The notes beneath the pieces were generated by a model. It did no database searches. It was not told the DNA's origin and saw only the letters and a program-made list of their open reading frames with translations. Source: Stenotrophomonas sp. SAU14A_NAIMI4_5 (GTDB lineage Bacteria; Pseudomonadota; Gammaproteobacteria; Xanthomonadales; Xanthomonadaceae). Taken from it: DNA of 64,000 nt. The position numbers and the translations under genes are program-made. Location of the stretch: positions 1,508,777 through 1,572,776 of the forward strand of contig NZ_CP026003.1 of the NCBI RefSeq assembly GCF_003086795.1, written 5' to 3'. Positions 63,254 to 64,000 of this stretch are shown here, in pieces (the first letter of the stretch is position 1; every line of letters begins with the position of its first letter).

Positions 63254-64000
63254 CGGCGCGGGCCCATGCCACCGGGCGGGCCCATGCGCATCGCGCCGCC
63301 GCTGCGGTTGCCGGTGCCGCTGCCGGCTGCGGCCGCACCGCCTTCGCCGACCACCACGCGCTCGCCTTCCTTCAGCCCGGACAGGATCTGCGCGGAGGCA
63401 CCGTTGTTGATGCCGACCTTGACCTTGCGCGGCTGCGGCTGGCCCTGCTCGTTGACCACGCGCACCACGCGCTCGCCGTCACGCGTCTTCGGGCCCAGCG
63501 CCACGGCCGGCACCAGCAGCGCGCCCTTGGCCTGCTGCAGCAGCACCGAGACCTGTGCGGTCATGTCGATGCGCAGGGTGCCATCGGGGTTTTCCACGTC
63601 GAACAGCGCGTTGTAGTAGACCGCGCTGCTGGAACTTGAGCTGGACGAGCTGCTGGAACTGGACGAGCTTTCGTTGGCAATGGACGACGGCGCCGGATTG
63701 ATCTGGCGCAGCGTGGCGTGGTACTTGCGGTCCGGGTCGCCCAGGGTGGTGAAGTACACCGGCATGCCGGCCTTGATCTTGACCACGTCAGCCTCGGAGA
63801 CTTCGGCGTTGACGGTGACCACGTCCAGGCGCGCCAGCATGACGATGGTCGGCGCGGTCTGGTTGGCGTTCACCGTGCGGCCTTCCTCTGCTACCACCGC
63901 GACCACGGTGCCGTCCATCGGCGCGGTGATGCGGGTGTAGGCCAGGTTGGCGCGGGCGGTGCCGAGCTCGGTTTCGCGGCCCTTGATCTGCGCCTCGTAC
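63250..64000 (-). CDS. macA: Periplasmic adaptor MacA, partial (N-terminus outside window), with polyserine insert
   Basis: The minus frame is open to the window edge (about 250 residues); the signal, the first lipoyl half and most of the hairpin lie beyond 64000. Visible: the end of the hairpin ([20 protein letters not shown]), the second lipoyl half ([20 protein letters not shown]), the barrel ([20 protein letters not shown]), and a C-terminal membrane-proximal domain ending in a Gly/Met/Arg-rich tail. An uninterrupted run of at least 15 Ser (about 63613-63668) lies between PAPSSIANE and [14 protein letters not shown]. It is the first gene of macABC. Confidence 0.92.
   Translation of the reverse strand, partial: YEAQIKGRETELGTARANLAYTRITAPMDGTVVAVVAEEGRTVNANQTAPTIVMLARLDVVTVNAEVSEADVVKIKAGMPVYFTTLGDPDRKYHATLRQINPAPSSIANESSSSSSSSSSSSSSSAVYYNALFDVENPDGTLRIDMTAQVSVLLQQAKGALLVPAVALGPKTRDGERVVRVVNEQGQPQPRKVKVGINNGASAQILSGLKEGERVVVGEGGAAAAGSGTGNRSGGAMRMGPPGGMGPRR

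Overview
The window is high-GC bacterial chromosome, almost certainly from the Stenotrophomonas maltophilia complex (Xanthomonadaceae). Three things point there: about three dozen short palindromes that begin with GTAG/GTGG (SMAG-type REP elements described from that species), an emrR-emrC-emrA-emrB operon and a macA-macB-outer-membrane-factor operon as known from S. maltophilia, and gammaproteobacterial gene order for the envelope and translation blocks. It is mostly core genome; I see no prophage, insertion sequence or CRISPR array.

Layout. 1-2.3 kb: a partial intracellular PHA depolymerase, a small methyltransferase, a SMAG array and hemJ. 2.3-24.7 kb (minus strand): one long envelope/translation block, transcribed rpsB-tsf-(HDOD-GGDEF)-pyrH-frr-uppS-cdsA-dxr-rseP-bamA-lpxD-fabZ-lpxA-lpxB-rnhB-dnaE-lipoprotein-accA. 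It joins ribosome and elongation-factor supply, UMP kinase, undecaprenyl, phospholipid and isoprenoid synthesis, outer-membrane protein assembly, lipid A synthesis, replication and fatty acid initiation. 24.9-30.7 kb (minus): a compact archaic chaperone-usher (Csu/spore-coat-U type) fimbrial operon between rpsB and map. 30.9-37.8 kb (plus): map, glnD, dapD, a hypothetical gene, an ArsC/Spx-like gene and dapE, that is nitrogen sensing and lysine/diaminopimelate synthesis. 37.9-39.9 kb: an asparagine-rich leader peptide with a terminator/antiterminator pair ahead of asnB. 40-44.4 kb: a CPA2 antiporter, a penicillin-acylase family enzyme and bacterioferritin. 44.8-48 kb: parC and an AraC regulator. 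48.1-52.9 kb: the emrRCAB multidrug efflux operon. 53-55.5 kb: three tRNA-Leu(CAG) genes, each with its own promoter and terminator, around a LysR/TauE pair. 55.6-59.7 kb: rnr, a GFA-family gene and rlmB. 59.9-64 kb (minus): macA (cut by the window edge), macB and macC.

The most interesting item is the asnB leader. It encodes a 37-residue peptide with eight Asn codons, followed by a Rho-independent terminator. The 5' arm of that terminator can pair with a perfect 12-nt upstream copy of its own 3' arm. This is the layout of classical ribosome-mediated attenuation, here for asparagine. Other points worth a look are the fimbrial operon with a second chaperone and a mini pilin-like protein, basic N-terminal tails on DapD and RNase R, a 21-bp minisatellite, and a second hairpin family with a conserved GGGGTCAG arm.
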